DNA from: Arsenophonus sp045399315
GTDB taxonomy: Bacteria; Pseudomonadota; Gammaproteobacteria; Enterobacterales; Enterobacteriaceae
Length of the DNA: 64,000 nucleotides
Reading direction: 5' to 3'
Assembly (NCBI GenBank): GCA_045399315.1
Contig: DAYVGO010000007.1
Location: 1 to 64,000, forward strand
Made by a program: the position numbers and the translations under genes. The notes beneath the pieces are model-generated. The model saw nothing but the letters and a program-made list of their open reading frames with translations. It was not told the origin of the DNA and did not search any database. The first letter of the stretch is position 1, and every line of letters starts with the position of its first letter. Shown here piece by piece: positions 42,403 through 52,538 of the stretch.

Positions 42403-43035
42403 CTAATGTGTGATGTTATCATCTTTTAGTGATAGCTTAACCGGCTCAATAGCGAAAGTAATCATGTTATCTTTGCTTTTGACTAAAATATAACGGAACG
42501 CTCCTACTACTATTTCATCGCTCTGCACTTGGTTGGATTGCTCTAACATGCGATCTAATACAGCGGTTAATTGCGGTGCGTTGTTAATTGAAGTTGTTTT
42601 TTCGAAGTGAGTGATAATTGCCATAATATAACGTTCGAATAATTGTCGGTTAATTTTATAGCTGGCTGGATCTTCTCGTGGCAGTAGTGTTAACTGTAGA
42701 CTCTTAATTTTTTCACTTCCTCGTTCAAGTACCGCTGAAGAGTAAATTTTACTGTTAATCCGACTGGCTGCACGAATATAAGGTAAGCTAATATCCTTGC
42801 TGGTGATCACTTTAAATTCATGTATTGGATAAGCGGGATTATCCTGATTGTATTTTTGGCGAAAGATGGGAATAGTTTCATTGAATAAGGCAGCATCTGG
42901 TGATAGATAAGCAACCGAAACATCGGTTTCAGGCACAACAGGTAATTGTTTAGCTAGCACGGAAAACAGTGGTAATGATGCAATAAACACCAATGCTAGT
43001 GTGAACTGGAATCTGTAATTGTCTGTTTTCATCAT
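42403..43035 (-). CDS. yiiQ: DUF1454 family protein YiiQ
   Basis: YiiQ is a periplasmic protein of unknown function found next to tpiA in many enterobacteria. The product has 210 residues with an N-terminal signal peptide (FTLALVFIASLPLFSVLA), then VSVAYLSPDAALFNETIPIF and the family core (YKINRQLFERYIMAIITHFE). Either Met 1 or Met 2 may start. The reading frame is intact. Its position between tpiA and the yiiR relic matches E. coli. Confidence 0.85.
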   Translation of the reverse strand: MMKTDNYRFQFTLALVFIASLPLFSVLAKQLPVVPETDVSVAYLSPDAALFNETIPIFRQKYNQDNPAYPIHEFKVITSKDISLPYIRAASRINSKIYSSAVLERGSEKIKSLQLTLLPREDPASYKINRQLFERYIMAIITHFEKTTSINNAPQLTAVLDRMLEQSNQVQSDEIVVGAFRYILVKSKDNMITFAIEPVKLSLKDDNITH

Positions 43036-43088
43036 GGTTACTCGTTAGTGTTAATGTCATCTTAAAGAGCTTAGTAAGCATAAGAGTA

Positions 43089-43505
43089 ATGACATTACAA
43101 CAGTGGGCACTCTCATTCAAAGGGCGTATTGGTCGAAAACTATTTTGTTTAGTATCGTTATTTGTTTTTATTCATGGTTATGATATTTAGTTTGCAAACA
43201 TTTTTTATTCTCTCACGTTAGTTTACTGTTAGCAGTCATTTGTTGCTTTATCCGTTGGCCGCAATTTTTAGCAAACGTTTGTATGATCGCGCTAAATCTA
43301 GTGGTTAATTTTTGTTATTGTTGTTGGCTTTTATGCTATTTTCTATTGAAGTTAGCCTATTGACACCTTTTGAAAGTAGAGTATTGTACGATTTCTAACT
43401 TTATTTATCGTCATCATATTGTTTTTAGATAGTGCTAGTGTTAGAGGGCTTAACAAAGCAAATCATTATGGCAAAGAAAGTGAGCAAGTTGATTATCTGT
43501 GCTGA
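43089..43505 (+). pseudogene. yiiR: YiiR, DUF805 membrane protein, broken
   Basis: This is a small inner-membrane protein of the DUF805 family. The start MTLQQWALSFKGRIGRK is clear, and a later segment reads RLYDRAKSS-type residues in a shifted frame. The end (GLNKANHYGKESEQVDYL) is readable to 43505. At least three stops and frameshifts near 43190 and 43260-43390 destroy it. The position between yiiQ and fpr matches E. coli. Confidence 0.65.
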
Positions 43506-43527
43506 TTAATATTTGCTTACCTTCTGC

Positions 43528-44274
43528 TTACCAATATCGTTCACTGGTAATTTGTCCTGCTTTACGACGTAAATGTTTATCCATCCTTCTTTGTGTTTTC
43601 AATAGTTGTTGAGTATCTTTAACCATTTGTGGATTACCACAAAGCATAACATGGCTAGTTAAGGGATCAATTTTTGCGTTTACTGCCTGTTCAATTTGTC
43701 CACTTTCGATTAATGCTGGAATACGGCCGGTTAGGGAGCCAGCTGTATTTTCGCGACTGACAATCGTTTGGATCTTTAATTTTCCTTGATATTTTTTCTC
43801 AAGTTTTTTCATTAAGGGTAAGTAACTCAAATCTTCTGCATAACGTACCGCATGTACTAGGATCATTTGATTAAATCGTGTTAGGTCTTGACCATACTGC
43901 AAAATGGATAAGAAAGGTCCAATTGCTGTACCTGTTGATAACATCCAAAGTGTTTCACAATCTGGTAGTTCTTCTAAGACAAAAAAACCCGAGGCATCTT
44001 CTGTAACATAAATAGCATCACCTGGTTTTAATGCTTTAAGGTGTGAGCTGAGTTTTCCTTCTGGGACGGTGACGAGATAAAACTCTAGTTGATTATCGTC
44101 AGGGGCATTGACATAAGAATAGGCGCGTTGGATACGCTGGCCGTTTATTTCCAGAGCAAGTTTAGCAAATTGCCCGGCAATAAAGGGCTTAATTGAGGCT
44201 TCGATGATCAAACTAAACAATGAAGCTGTCCATTTGTGGTTTTTGATAATTTTTCCTGTTACCCAATTTGCCAT
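43528..44274 (-). CDS. fpr: Ferredoxin/flavodoxin-NADP+ reductase
   Basis: Fpr is an FAD enzyme that passes electrons between NADPH and flavodoxin or ferredoxin, feeding Fe-S and radical-SAM enzymes. The product is 248 residues, the same length as E. coli Fpr. The FAD motif RAYSYVNAP, the GKLSSHLKALKPGD segment, the NADP site LSTGTAIGPFLSIL, MLCGNPQMVKDTQQLL and the C-terminal Tyr-Trp are all present. Intact, with an ATG after an AGGAGGCC-like site. Confidence 0.95.
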   Translation of the reverse strand: MANWVTGKIIKNHKWTASLFSLIIEASIKPFIAGQFAKLALEINGQRIQRAYSYVNAPDDNQLEFYLVTVPEGKLSSHLKALKPGDAIYVTEDASGFFVLEELPDCETLWMLSTGTAIGPFLSILQYGQDLTRFNQMILVHAVRYAEDLSYLPLMKKLEKKYQGKLKIQTIVSRENTAGSLTGRIPALIESGQIEQAVNAKIDPLTSHVMLCGNPQMVKDTQQLLKTQRRMDKHLRRKAGQITSERYW

Positions 44275-44591
44275 ACAGCTGGCCTCCTAATGTATCAAAT
44301 AAGGCATTAATGTTTCGTCATATTATGTCAAATCGAGGGAAAACCATTATCGATAATGTGTTTTGATTATTTAGTCAAGTTGTGACTCTTTGGTTATGGT
44401 ATCAAATTGTACAGTTTTATTTACAAAATAACTAAATTGGCGCCAGTGAAACAGAAAAAATAATTTAATAGATTAGCTCGAATTTTTTTAAATTTGTTAG
44501 GTTAATTGATATTAACGCATAATTTGATGAGTTAATTTTTCTTAACCCTAAGATATTATGACCTTTTTTAATAAATTGATTATTATATAAA

Positions 44592-45728
44592 ATGAGAACA
44601 CTTCAATTTGCTATTAATGCTTATTGCTTTAATTGTGGTTGGGCAGACGACATAGACAATTTATGTTCCTGTTATCACAGAAATTGCTGTTTATTTCGGC
44701 GAGCCTGATGGTACAGTGCAAAGTGTAATGGGTGCTTATCTGCTATTTTATGGGCCCTTATCCGATCACGTTGGCCGCCGTCCAGTTATTATAGCAGGCT
44801 TAATTATTTATTTGTTCGCAACGGTGGTTGCAATTTTCACGCCTTCATTACAAATCTTGATTATTGCTAGTGCATTGCAAGGGTTAGGAATTGGGGTTGC
44901 CGGCATAATAGCAAGAACCATGCTCCGTGATCTCTATCTCGGAACCGCATTGCGTTATGCTAATAGCATATAAATATGGGAATATTAGTTAGTCCGTTAT
45001 TGGCTCCGATGATTGGCGGGGTAATCGCCTATTTTTTAGGCTGGTATGCTACTTATATTTTCCTGTTATTATTGGCTAGTTTAGTCTGATCAGTATGTGG
45101 AAATGGCTGCCTGAAACTGGTCCTCCTGCCTCTGAAAAAAGAAATATGTTGTCTGCTTATTATTCGTTGTTGTTAAATACTAGGTTTGATGCATATCTGC
45201 TGATGTTAATTGGTGGATTGGTGGGTGTTGTTGTTTTTGAATCAAGTAGCGGTATATTGTTGGGAGGAGTATTAGGTTTAAATAGTATTACTTGAGTATT
45301 CTGTTTATTTTGCCTATTCCTGCGGCATTTTTAGGTGCTTGGTATGCTGGATGTGAAGGAAAAACGTTTTATCGTTTAATGTAGCAGGCCGTATTTTGTT
45401 GTGTTTCCGCTGGTATTATAATGTGGTTACCGGGCTGTTTTGGATTTATGAATGTGTGGTCATTACTGATCCCTGCTGGTCTTTCTTTGGGGCTGGTATG
45501 TTATTTCCTTTAGCAACAACCGGTGCTATGGAGCCTTTTCCTTATTTGGCTGGTGCAGCAGGTGCCCTTGTTGGAGATTTGCAAAATGTAGGCTTAGGAG
45601 TTGCGGCTTGGTTGTAGGCACATTTGCCCCAAACTGGGCAATTCAGTTTAGGTATGTTGATGTTAGCTATGTCGCTGCTTATTCTATTCTGTTGGTTGCT
45701 ACTGTTGTATAAAGTGGATAAAAAGTAA
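44592..45728 (+). pseudogene. emrD: EmrD-type multidrug MFS transporter, broken
   Basis: This is an MFS efflux protein of the EmrD type. Readable are NLLLMLIALIVVGQTT with a TAG after it, TIYVPVITEIAVYFG, AVQSVMGAYLLFYGPLSDHV-like sequence with six residues missing before FYGP, RRPVIIAGLIIYL, ALQGLGIGVAGIIARTMLRD, MLIGGLVGVVVFESSSGIL and GAGMLFPLATTGAMEPFPYL. Frameshifts or stops fall near 44600, 44652, 44972, 45090, 45297, 45383 and 45617. It occupies the place between fpr and glpK where E. coli has glpX. Confidence 0.85.
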
Positions 45729-45830
45729 ATACTATTAAAAACTAAGAGGATTTATTTTTAATAACTATTTGTGTAAAAAATAGCAATAAATGATTACTGC
45801 TATTTGGGTATTTATAGCTGTTAATTATAG

Positions 45831-47344
45831 TTAATTGTGCTCTTCCCAATTTTTGGCGTGGTAAACGGCTTTTTTCCATCCGTTATATTTATAGTTACGT
45901 TCAGTGGTTTCAATTCCGGGAGTAAAAGTTTTTTCAATACGCATTTTTTCTTTAACTTCATCCAAGTCTTTCCAGAAACCGATCGCTAATCCGACAAGTA
46001 AAGCAGCACCTAAAGCGGTACTTTCACGAATAATAGGACGTTCTACATAAACACCCAGTATGTCAGATTGGAACTGCATTAAGAAATTGTTAGCAACAGC
46101 TCCGCCATCAACACGTAATGAACTAAGGCGGGTGTCAGTATCTTTTTTGCATCGCTTCAAGAACATCACGGGTCTGATAGGCAATAGATTCTAATGTTGC
46201 ACGGATAATGTGGTTACGATTGGCACCACGTGTTAAGCCAAAAATCGCACCGCGGGCATAAGGATCCCAATAAGGTGCCCCTAAGCCGGTCAGAGCAGGG
46301 ATGACATAAACTCCGTTATTATTTTTGACTTTATTAGCAAAATATTCAGAGTCATTAGCATCATCAATCAATTTCAGTTCATCACGTAGCCATTGTATAG
46401 AAGCACCCGCCATGAACACAGTACCTTCTAATGCATAATTCACTTCACCATGTGGTCCACAAGCAATGGTTGTCAGTAATCCATGATCAGAAATTTTTGC
46501 TTGTTTGCCGGTATTCATTAAGAGGAAGCAGCCGGTTCCGTAGGTGTTCTTAGCCATTCCTGGTTGGACACACGACTGACCATAAAGGGCGGCTTGTTGA
46601 CACCAGCCATGCCAGCTATTGGTATGCGTGTACCACCTATGTTGGTTTTTCCATAAACTTTTGAAGATGCACATACTGTTGGTAGTATGGCGTATGGAAT
46701 ATTAAAGGCATTTAGGATTTTTTGATCCCACTCTAGCTTATGAATATTAAATAGCATAGTGCGAGATGCGTTGGTATATTCAGTAATATGAACGCGTCCT
46801 TGTGTCAATTTCCATACTAGCCAAGTATCGATAGTACCAAAAAGTAATTCACCGTTTTCTGCTCGTTCATAAGCTCCATCAACATTCTCAAGGATCCATT
46901 TGAGTTTGGTGCCTGAGAAATATGTTTCAACTACAAGACCGGTATTGTTACGAATATATTTCTCCAGTTCTGGGTTATCCCGTTTTAGTTCGGTACAGAA
47001 ATCAACAGTACGACGACATTGCCAAACGATCGCATTATAAATCGGTTTACCGGTTTTTTTCTCCCAGACAATGGTTGTTTCCCGTTGATTGGTTATGCCA
47101 ATTCCGGCAATTTGATCACTGCGGATATCAGAAATAGCTAATGCTTCAGTTAAAGTCGCACTTTGTGTTGCCCATATTTTTATTGGATCGTGTTCTACCC
47201 AACCTGGTTCTGGATAAATTTGGGGAAATTCACGTTGAGAAATATTAATGATGTTAGCATCGTGATCAAAGATGATGGTTCGTGAACTGGTGGTACCTTG
47301 ATCAAGTGCTATAACGTATTTTTTGTTGATATTTCAGTTGTCAT
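45831..47344 (-). pseudogene. glpK: Glycerol kinase, frameshifted
   Basis: GlpK phosphorylates glycerol to glycerol-3-phosphate. From ATG 47344 (MTTEISTK) a frameshift in an A run occurs at once. The next frame reads YVIALDQGTTSSRTIIFDHD, GITNQRETTIVWEKKTGKPI and IVWQCRRTVDF. Further pieces are GELLFGTIDTWLVWKLTQGR (after a break near 46900), MAKNTYGTGCFLLMN, SIQWLRDELKLI and LRVDGGAVANNFLMQFQSDI (after a break near 46145). A short loss near 46620 also shifts the frame. Active-site and Mg-binding segments remain recognisable, but at least three frameshifts make it non-functional. Confidence 0.88.
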
Positions 47345-47384
47345 GATAATTGTCCAATTTACTTCATATTATTTGGGATTATTT

Positions 47385-48212
47385 TTAGGTTTCTTTTTTG
47401 TTTTGATTTGTCATGGCAGGTAAATGGTAGCCAATCAGTTTACGATAAGCAAAAGCACCGATAATCACGCCAACAAAAGGTGTGGTTAAGGGGATCACAC
47501 AGTAAGGAAAGTTGCGTCCACCGGTTAAGGCAATATCCCCCCCCCCCCCCAACCAGCGAGATAAGCTACTAATTTAGGGCCAAAATCGCGAGCAGGATTT
47601 AATGCGAATCCCGTTAGTGGATCAAATGAACCACCAATAACTGTGATCAGAATACCAATGAGTAGTGGTGCTAATCGGCTACAAGGTATGCCATTGCTAT
47701 CATTCGTTAGACTTAATATCATACAGACCAAAATAATAGCAATAACAACTTCAACCACAAGTGCTTGTAGTACGTTAACTTGCTCAGCTGGGTAAGTAGA
47801 AAAAATACCAGCAGTGAATAAACTTTCTTGTGATCCACGTACTATTTGATGTACTTTTTCATGATCTAGAAATAATTCAAAGTACAACCCATAAACGAGA
47901 GTGGCCGCGATAAAACCTCCCAGCATTTGGGTAATAATATAAGGCAGTACTTTTTTTTCGATCAAAATGGGCAAATAACCAAAAGGTAACAGTAATAGCC
48001 GGATTCAAGTGCGCTCCAGAAATATCAGCTGTAAGATAAACGGCCAAGGCTACGCCAAATCCCCAAATAATACTGATTTCCCATAAGCCGAGTTGTGTGC
48101 CTGCGATGCGGGTAGTTGCAACACAACCCAGTCCAAAAAAGACAAGTAAGGCAGCACCTAAAAATTCAGAGATACATTGACCGCTAAGTGTTGGTGAAGT
48201 AATTTTACTCAT
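47385..48212 (-). pseudogene. glpF: Glycerol facilitator, two frameshifts in homopolymers
   Basis: GlpF is the aquaglyceroporin that lets glycerol cross the inner membrane. The start at 48212 (MSKITSPTLSGQCISEFLGA) follows AGGA. Both aquaporin boxes are present, NPAITVTF and NPARDFGPK. The first break is in an A8 run near 47955. The second is in the 14-base G run at 47537-47550 after AGWG, where six G would give WGDIALTGG; 14 G read into a stop after GIL-P. The natural end LIGYHLPAMTN lies beyond. The gene is 40 bp upstream of glpK on the same strand, as in the glpFK operon. Confidence 0.88.
47537..47550. repeat. 14-nt poly-C tract inside glpF
   Basis: Fourteen C on the plus strand, poly-G in the coding sense, following the TGG codon of the AGWG segment. 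A run of 12 or 15 would restore the frame to the glpF C-terminus. It is either a slippage-prone tract or a read/assembly artefact. Confidence 0.9.
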
Positions 48213-48536
48213 ATGTTTATCCTGCAAAAAGTATCAATATCAAGCAATAGAATTTGTCTTTCTTTGTTATTTCCTGAGAAAGCTCTAAGCGAATTTATCG
48301 TTAAACGAACTTAAACGGAAATAGTGGGATCAAATATGTTGGATCATGTCAAAGAAATGAGCGAAATCGCTCTGATAAAGTGATCAATTTGACATTCTAC
48401 TTGATGCATTTTTTTGCAATTGGTTGGATAAATAGAAATAATTGCGATTAGATTGGCGTTTATCGACAGCTTTCAACTAGACAGGCGTAAGAAGGCTACT
48501 TACAATCTTAGCATTGCTAAAAAAGGGGAAGAAAGA

Positions 48537-48779
48537 ATGTCATTTGAATTTTTTGAAAAATTAGAAGATAAAATTAAAGAAGTTCTTGAAACTATTGAAA
48601 TTTTACAGATGGAAGTTAATGAGCTTAAAGACAAAAACAATAAGTTGCAAGAAGAAATAGTGACTGCTAAAGAGGAACACGGAACGTTAATTAAAGAAAA
48701 TGAGAATTTAAAACAAGTACATCTTGCTTGGCAAGAGCGTGTACGTGGTCTATTAGGTCGAATGAAAGATGTACAGTAA
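48537..48779 (+). CDS. zapB: Cell division factor ZapB
   Basis: ZapB is a small cytoplasmic coiled-coil protein that links the Z ring and the terminus region through ZapA and MatP. The chosen start at 48537 follows GGGAAGAAAG and gives MSFEFFEKLEDKIKEVLETI, matching the family; the frame is open 28 codons further upstream, but that part is not ZapB. The product is 80 residues (E. coli 81) and heptad-like throughout, ending WQERVRGLLGRMKDVQ. Intact, followed by a terminator. Confidence 0.93.
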   Translation: MSFEFFEKLEDKIKEVLETIEILQMEVNELKDKNNKLQEEIVTAKEEHGTLIKENENLKQVHLAWQERVRGLLGRMKDVQ

Positions 48780-48816
48780 TCATTCGATATTTTACTGGAA
48801 TAGAAAAAAATAGAAG

Positions 48817-48846
48817 TAAGGGCAAAATTTATTGCCCTTATTTTTT
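48817..48846 (+). terminator. Rho-independent terminator after zapB
   Basis: A perfect 9-bp stem TAAGGGCAA / TTGCCCTTA (48817-48825, 48832-48840), a 6-nt loop and six T. It can stop zapB transcripts before the convergent rraA gene. Confidence 0.85.
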
Positions 48847-48902
48847 GCTTAATCGATAGTTTTGAATAATAGTTAAATGTGTGCAAGCTGCTGAGCAGGT
48901 AT

Positions 48903-49422
48903 TTAGTCTTCAATATCCTGATCGTTATTTAGCTCATCGTCTAAAAGTAATGGATGTTCAGAAAGAATAATACCCGTGTTATCCGCATACAGATAATCTT
49001 CTGTAAAAAAAAGTGACGCCACCAAAATTAACTCGAACATCGCTTTCGCCAATACCCTCACTATTACAACCTGCCGGAATGGCTGCGATTGCTTGAATAC
49101 CAATATCTAATTCTGCTAACTCATCAACCTGACGTACAGCGCCGTAAATAACAATACCTTCCCATTGATTTTTAATGGCAAATTTTGCCAATTCAGTATC
49201 TATTAGTGCCTTACGTACAGAGCCGCCACCATCGATTAATAGAATTCGACCTTCCCCTTGTTCTTCTAGTAAATCGTAGATGATGCCGTTATCTTCAAAG
49301 CATTTCACTGTCACGATTTGGCCATAAAATGAAGTACGCCCACCAAAGTTAGAGAATAAAGGTTCTATCACATTTACCTCTTCTTGGTAGATATCACACA
49401 GCTCGGAAGTATCATATTTCAT
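48903..49422 (-). pseudogene. rraA: RraA, RNase E inhibitor, one C-terminal frameshift
   Basis: RraA binds RNase E and reduces mRNA decay. The first 140 residues follow E. coli RraA almost fully (MKYDTSELCDIYQEEVNVIE, LLIDGGGSVRKALID, IGESDVRVNFGGVTFF). At a T8 run (coding strand) near 49010 the frame slips by one base. Seven T would continue as TEDYLYADNTGIILSEHPLL to a stop at 48903, which is a few residues longer than E. coli. Only the last 30 or so residues are affected, so the call depends on one base. Transcript slippage on T8 or a sequence error could restore it. Confidence 0.7.
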
Positions 49423-49454
49423 AGGCTTTTGGTCTATTTAAGTGCAAGGGAAGT

Positions 49455-50456
49455 TCAGTATATCCTTTTCCGGTTATTTTTTGCAAAAACATCGCTCATA
49501 AAAACGCTGAGAAAAATCAATATTACAACAAAGTAATTTAAAATAAGTCCTAGCGAAAATAATATGTTTGTCAGTAACGCCGCTTTTACCATATTTTCTA
49601 ATAAAGGTTTCATACCTTCAGCACTAGTGTCATGAATAACTTTCTTTATATGGCTTAATAATATTGGTATAGCTAGCACGAATAACCAACCTGTCCAGTG
49701 ATTAAGACATAGCAGGCTGAAGAGTGTAAAACAGAAAATCGCAATTAAGATGATGACAACATGGTACTGGCGGGCCCCGTTGGCGCCTAATCTAACCGCT
49801 ATGGTGTACTTACTTGCTTTAATATCATTATCTATATCGCGCATATTGTTAATATTTAGTACTGCTACTGATAGTAACCCACAAGCTGTTACTGGCAATA
49901 ATGTCATTAGGTTAAAGTGGTTAGTATGGAGATAATAAGTTCCAATTACACTCAACCAGCCAAAAAAGATTAGTACAGAAATATCACCTAGTCCCAGATA
50001 TCCGTAAGGTTTTTTACCCATTGTATAAGTGATAGCAGCGGTTATAGCAATAACCCCAAGTATGAGAAAACCAATGATATCCTTTGGCGCTCTAGTAGCG
50101 ACAATGATCAGTGCTAAGCCAAATAAACAAGCTATAAAAATAGTAATTTTTAGGGCGATTTTCATCTCGGCTAGGCTAATAATTCCTTTCTGTATATCTC
50201 GTAACGGTCCTAAACGTTCCTCGGTATCGCTGTCTTTGATTGCATCACCATTATCGTTCGCCAGATTGGAAAGAATTTGTAATGCTGCTGCAGTTAATAA
50301 AGCTAGTAATGCAATAGAGAGTGTAAAAGTACCTGAACAATATGCTAATGCAGAACCTGTTATAATTGGCGCAATACCTAACGGAAGAGTTTTGGGGTGT
50401 AAGCTTTCCAGCCATGCCTTTATTTATATAGGTTTTCTTGATGTGATTAAATTCAT
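49455..50456 (-). pseudogene. menA: MenA, DHNA polyprenyltransferase, one N-terminal nonsense codon
   Basis: MenA attaches the polyprenyl tail to 1,4-dihydroxy-2-naphthoate in menaquinone synthesis, in the inner membrane. From ATG 50456 a TAA stands at codon 11; the rest of the frame is open to 49455. Both Asp-rich prenyl-binding motifs remain: QILSNLANDNGDAIKDSD and NINNMRDIDNDIKASK. Several membrane helices follow. The C-terminus is about 25 residues longer than in E. coli. No ATG, GTG or TTG with a good ribosome site is seen right after the stop, and the next ATG (50165) would remove the first motif. A true pseudogene or one erroneous base. Confidence 0.7.
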
Positions 50457-50491
50457 ATAATTAATCCACAAGTTTGTTGTTATAAAAATAA

Positions 50492-50513
50492 TGGGAGGCT
50501 TAGCCCCCCCCAT
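50492..50513 (-). terminator. Terminator of hslVU with expanded G run
   Basis: A short hairpin (GGGAGGC on one arm, a C8 run on the other) about 40 bp after the hslU stop. On the minus strand it is followed by ATTATTTTTAT. The C8 arm leaves one mismatch, as if GCCTCCC had become all C. Confidence 0.6.
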
Positions 50514-50548
50514 CCAAGATTATAATCAGCAAAGTCAACGACGCCAGA

Positions 50549-51880
50549 TTATAAAATAAATCGACTCAGGTCTTCATCGGCAATCAACTCATCAAGATGC
50601 TTAGCGACATAATCAGCGTTAATTGTAATAATTTGACCATTACGTTCACTGGCATCAAAAGAGATATCTTCCATCAAACGCTCAAGCACGGTATGTAAGC
50701 GACGAGCTCCAATATTTTCTGTTTTCTCATTGACTTGCCATGCCGCCTGCGCAATTTTACCAATGCCATCTGGGGTAAATTTAATGTTTAAACCTTCGGT
50801 AGCCATTAAGGCTTTGTATTGTATGGTTAAAGACGCATTCGGTTCAGTTAAAATACGTTCAAAGTCTTCTGTCGTCAGCGCTTGCAGTTCAACTCTGATC
50901 GGTAATCGGCCTTGAAGCTCAGGGATCAAATCCGATGGACTAGCAATCTGGAATGCGCCGGAAGCAATAAATAGAATATGGTCAGTTTTTACCATACCAT
51001 GTTTAGTTGAAACGGTGCAGCCTTCGACTAAAGGTAACAAATCACGTTGTACACCTTCTCTTGAGACATCTGGACCAGAAGTTTGCCCACGTTTGCAAAT
51101 TTTGTCGATTTCATCGATAAAAACAATACCATGTTGTTCAACTGCATCAATTGCTTGTTGTTTTAGTTCTTCAGGATTAACCAGTTTTGCTGCTTCTTCT
51201 TCTATCAAGATTTTGAAAGCTTCTTTGATCTTCATCTTACGGGGTTTATGTTTTTGTCCTGCCAGATTTTGAAACATAGATTGCAATTGGCTAGTCATTT
51301 CTTCCATGCCAGGAGGAGCCATAATTTCAACTCCCATTGGGGTAGTAGCTACTTCAATTTCAATTTCTTTATCGTCTAACTCCCTTTCTCTGAGTTTTTT
51401 GCGGAAGGATTGACGTGCTGTGGAAGGTTCTACATAGGGATCAGGTTGCCCCCAATTATTTTTAGCTGGTGGTAATAAAACATCAAGAATACGCTCTTCC
51501 GCCAATTCTTCTGCACGGTAACGGTTTTTTTCTATCGATTGCAGACGTACCATTTTTACGGCCACGTCAGTCAAATCACGGATAATCGAGTCAACTTCTT
51601 TACCTACATAACCGACTTCAGTAAATTTTGTTGCTTCTACCTTGATAAAAGGAGCGTTAGCCAGTTTTGCTAGTCGGCGGGCAATTTCAGTTTTACCCAC
51701 ACCGGTCGGACCAATCATCAAAATATTTTTCGGTGTGACTTCCTGGCGCAATGCTTCATCGAGTTGCATACGACGCCAACGATTACGTAGCGCAATGGCG
51801 ACAGAACGTTTTGCTTTGTCTTGACCAATAATATGATTGTCTAATTCACTGACAATTTCACGAGGCGTCATTTCAGACAT
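50549..51880 (-). CDS. hslU: HslU, ATPase of the HslUV protease
   Basis: HslU is the AAA+ unfoldase that feeds substrates into the HslV peptidase in the cytoplasm. The start at 51880 (MSEMTPREIVSELDNHIIGQ) gives 443 residues, the E. coli length; a frame extends upstream but is not HslU. Walker A GPTGVGKTEIARRLA, the pore motif EVGYVGKEVDSIIRD, the I-domain, Walker B IVFIDEIDKI, and the C-terminal EDLSRFIL that docks into HslV are all present. Ten bases separate it from hslV, so the two are one operon, usually heat-shock driven. Confidence 0.97.
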   Translation of the reverse strand: MSEMTPREIVSELDNHIIGQDKAKRSVAIALRNRWRRMQLDEALRQEVTPKNILMIGPTGVGKTEIARRLAKLANAPFIKVEATKFTEVGYVGKEVDSIIRDLTDVAVKMVRLQSIEKNRYRAEELAEERILDVLLPPAKNNWGQPDPYVEPSTARQSFRKKLRERELDDKEIEIEVATTPMGVEIMAPPGMEEMTSQLQSMFQNLAGQKHKPRKMKIKEAFKILIEEEAAKLVNPEELKQQAIDAVEQHGIVFIDEIDKICKRGQTSGPDVSREGVQRDLLPLVEGCTVSTKHGMVKTDHILFIASGAFQIASPSDLIPELQGRLPIRVELQALTTEDFERILTEPNASLTIQYKALMATEGLNIKFTPDGIGKIAQAAWQVNEKTENIGARRLHTVLERLMEDISFDASERNGQIITINADYVAKHLDELIADEDLSRFIL

Positions 51881-51890
51881 GTTTAAATCC

Positions 51891-52421
51891 TTACGATTTT
51901 GAAGGCAGTTCTTCAAAGTTAAATTTATAGTTAGTATAAATACAGATATCACCCGCTATATTTAACGCTTTTTTTGTAATATCACGTGCGCTCATTTCTG
52001 TATTTTCTAACATGGCTCGAGCTGCGGCTTGGGCATAAGGGCCACCAGAACCAATGGCAATCAAATCATTTTCTGGTTGAATAACATCACCATTGCCTGT
52101 GATGATCAATGAGCTGCTTTCATCAGCGATCGCTAAAAGCGCTTCAAGCTTTCTCAGCATACGATCAGTACGCCAATCTTTAGCTAGCTCGACCGCGGCT
52201 TTTGTTAAGTGCCCTTGGTGAAGCTCTAATTTTCGTTCAAAAAGTTCAAACAGTGTAAATGCATCAGCAGTACCGCCGGCGAAGCCCGCGATAACTTTTT
52301 CTTTATAAAGGCGGCGTACTTTACAGACGTTGCCTTTCATGACGGTATTACCTATCGTCGCCTGGCCATCACCACCAATTACGACTTGGCCATAACGGCG
52401 AACACTTACGATTGTAGTCAT
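51891..52421 (-). CDS. hslV: HslV, proteasome-like peptidase subunit
   Basis: HslV is the threonine peptidase of the HslUV complex. The product is 176 residues, the E. coli length. The sequence MTTIVSVRRYGQVVIGGDGQ places the catalytic Thr directly after Met, with the conserved GDGQ segment and Lys in VRRLYKEKVIAGFAGG. The end is YTNYKFNFEEL. Intact. Confidence 0.97.
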   Translation of the reverse strand: MTTIVSVRRYGQVVIGGDGQATIGNTVMKGNVCKVRRLYKEKVIAGFAGGTADAFTLFELFERKLELHQGHLTKAAVELAKDWRTDRMLRKLEALLAIADESSSLIITGNGDVIQPENDLIAIGSGGPYAQAAARAMLENTEMSARDITKKALNIAGDICIYTNYKFNFEELPSKS

Positions 52422-52538
52422 GAGTCAGCCCTCGGTTATTTTATTTGGGAGTATGTAAATATACTTTTTAGTTTTTTATTACATAAAAAGTCTGTATTTA
52501 CGTTATTAGAGATGTAAATGGGGGATAATAATGATTTT

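Noticed and set aside
48213..48452. GlpR/CRP operators upstream of glpF.
   Set aside because: A stretch near 48298-48316 weakly resembles a GlpR half-site pair, but the match is too poor to support without a matrix score.
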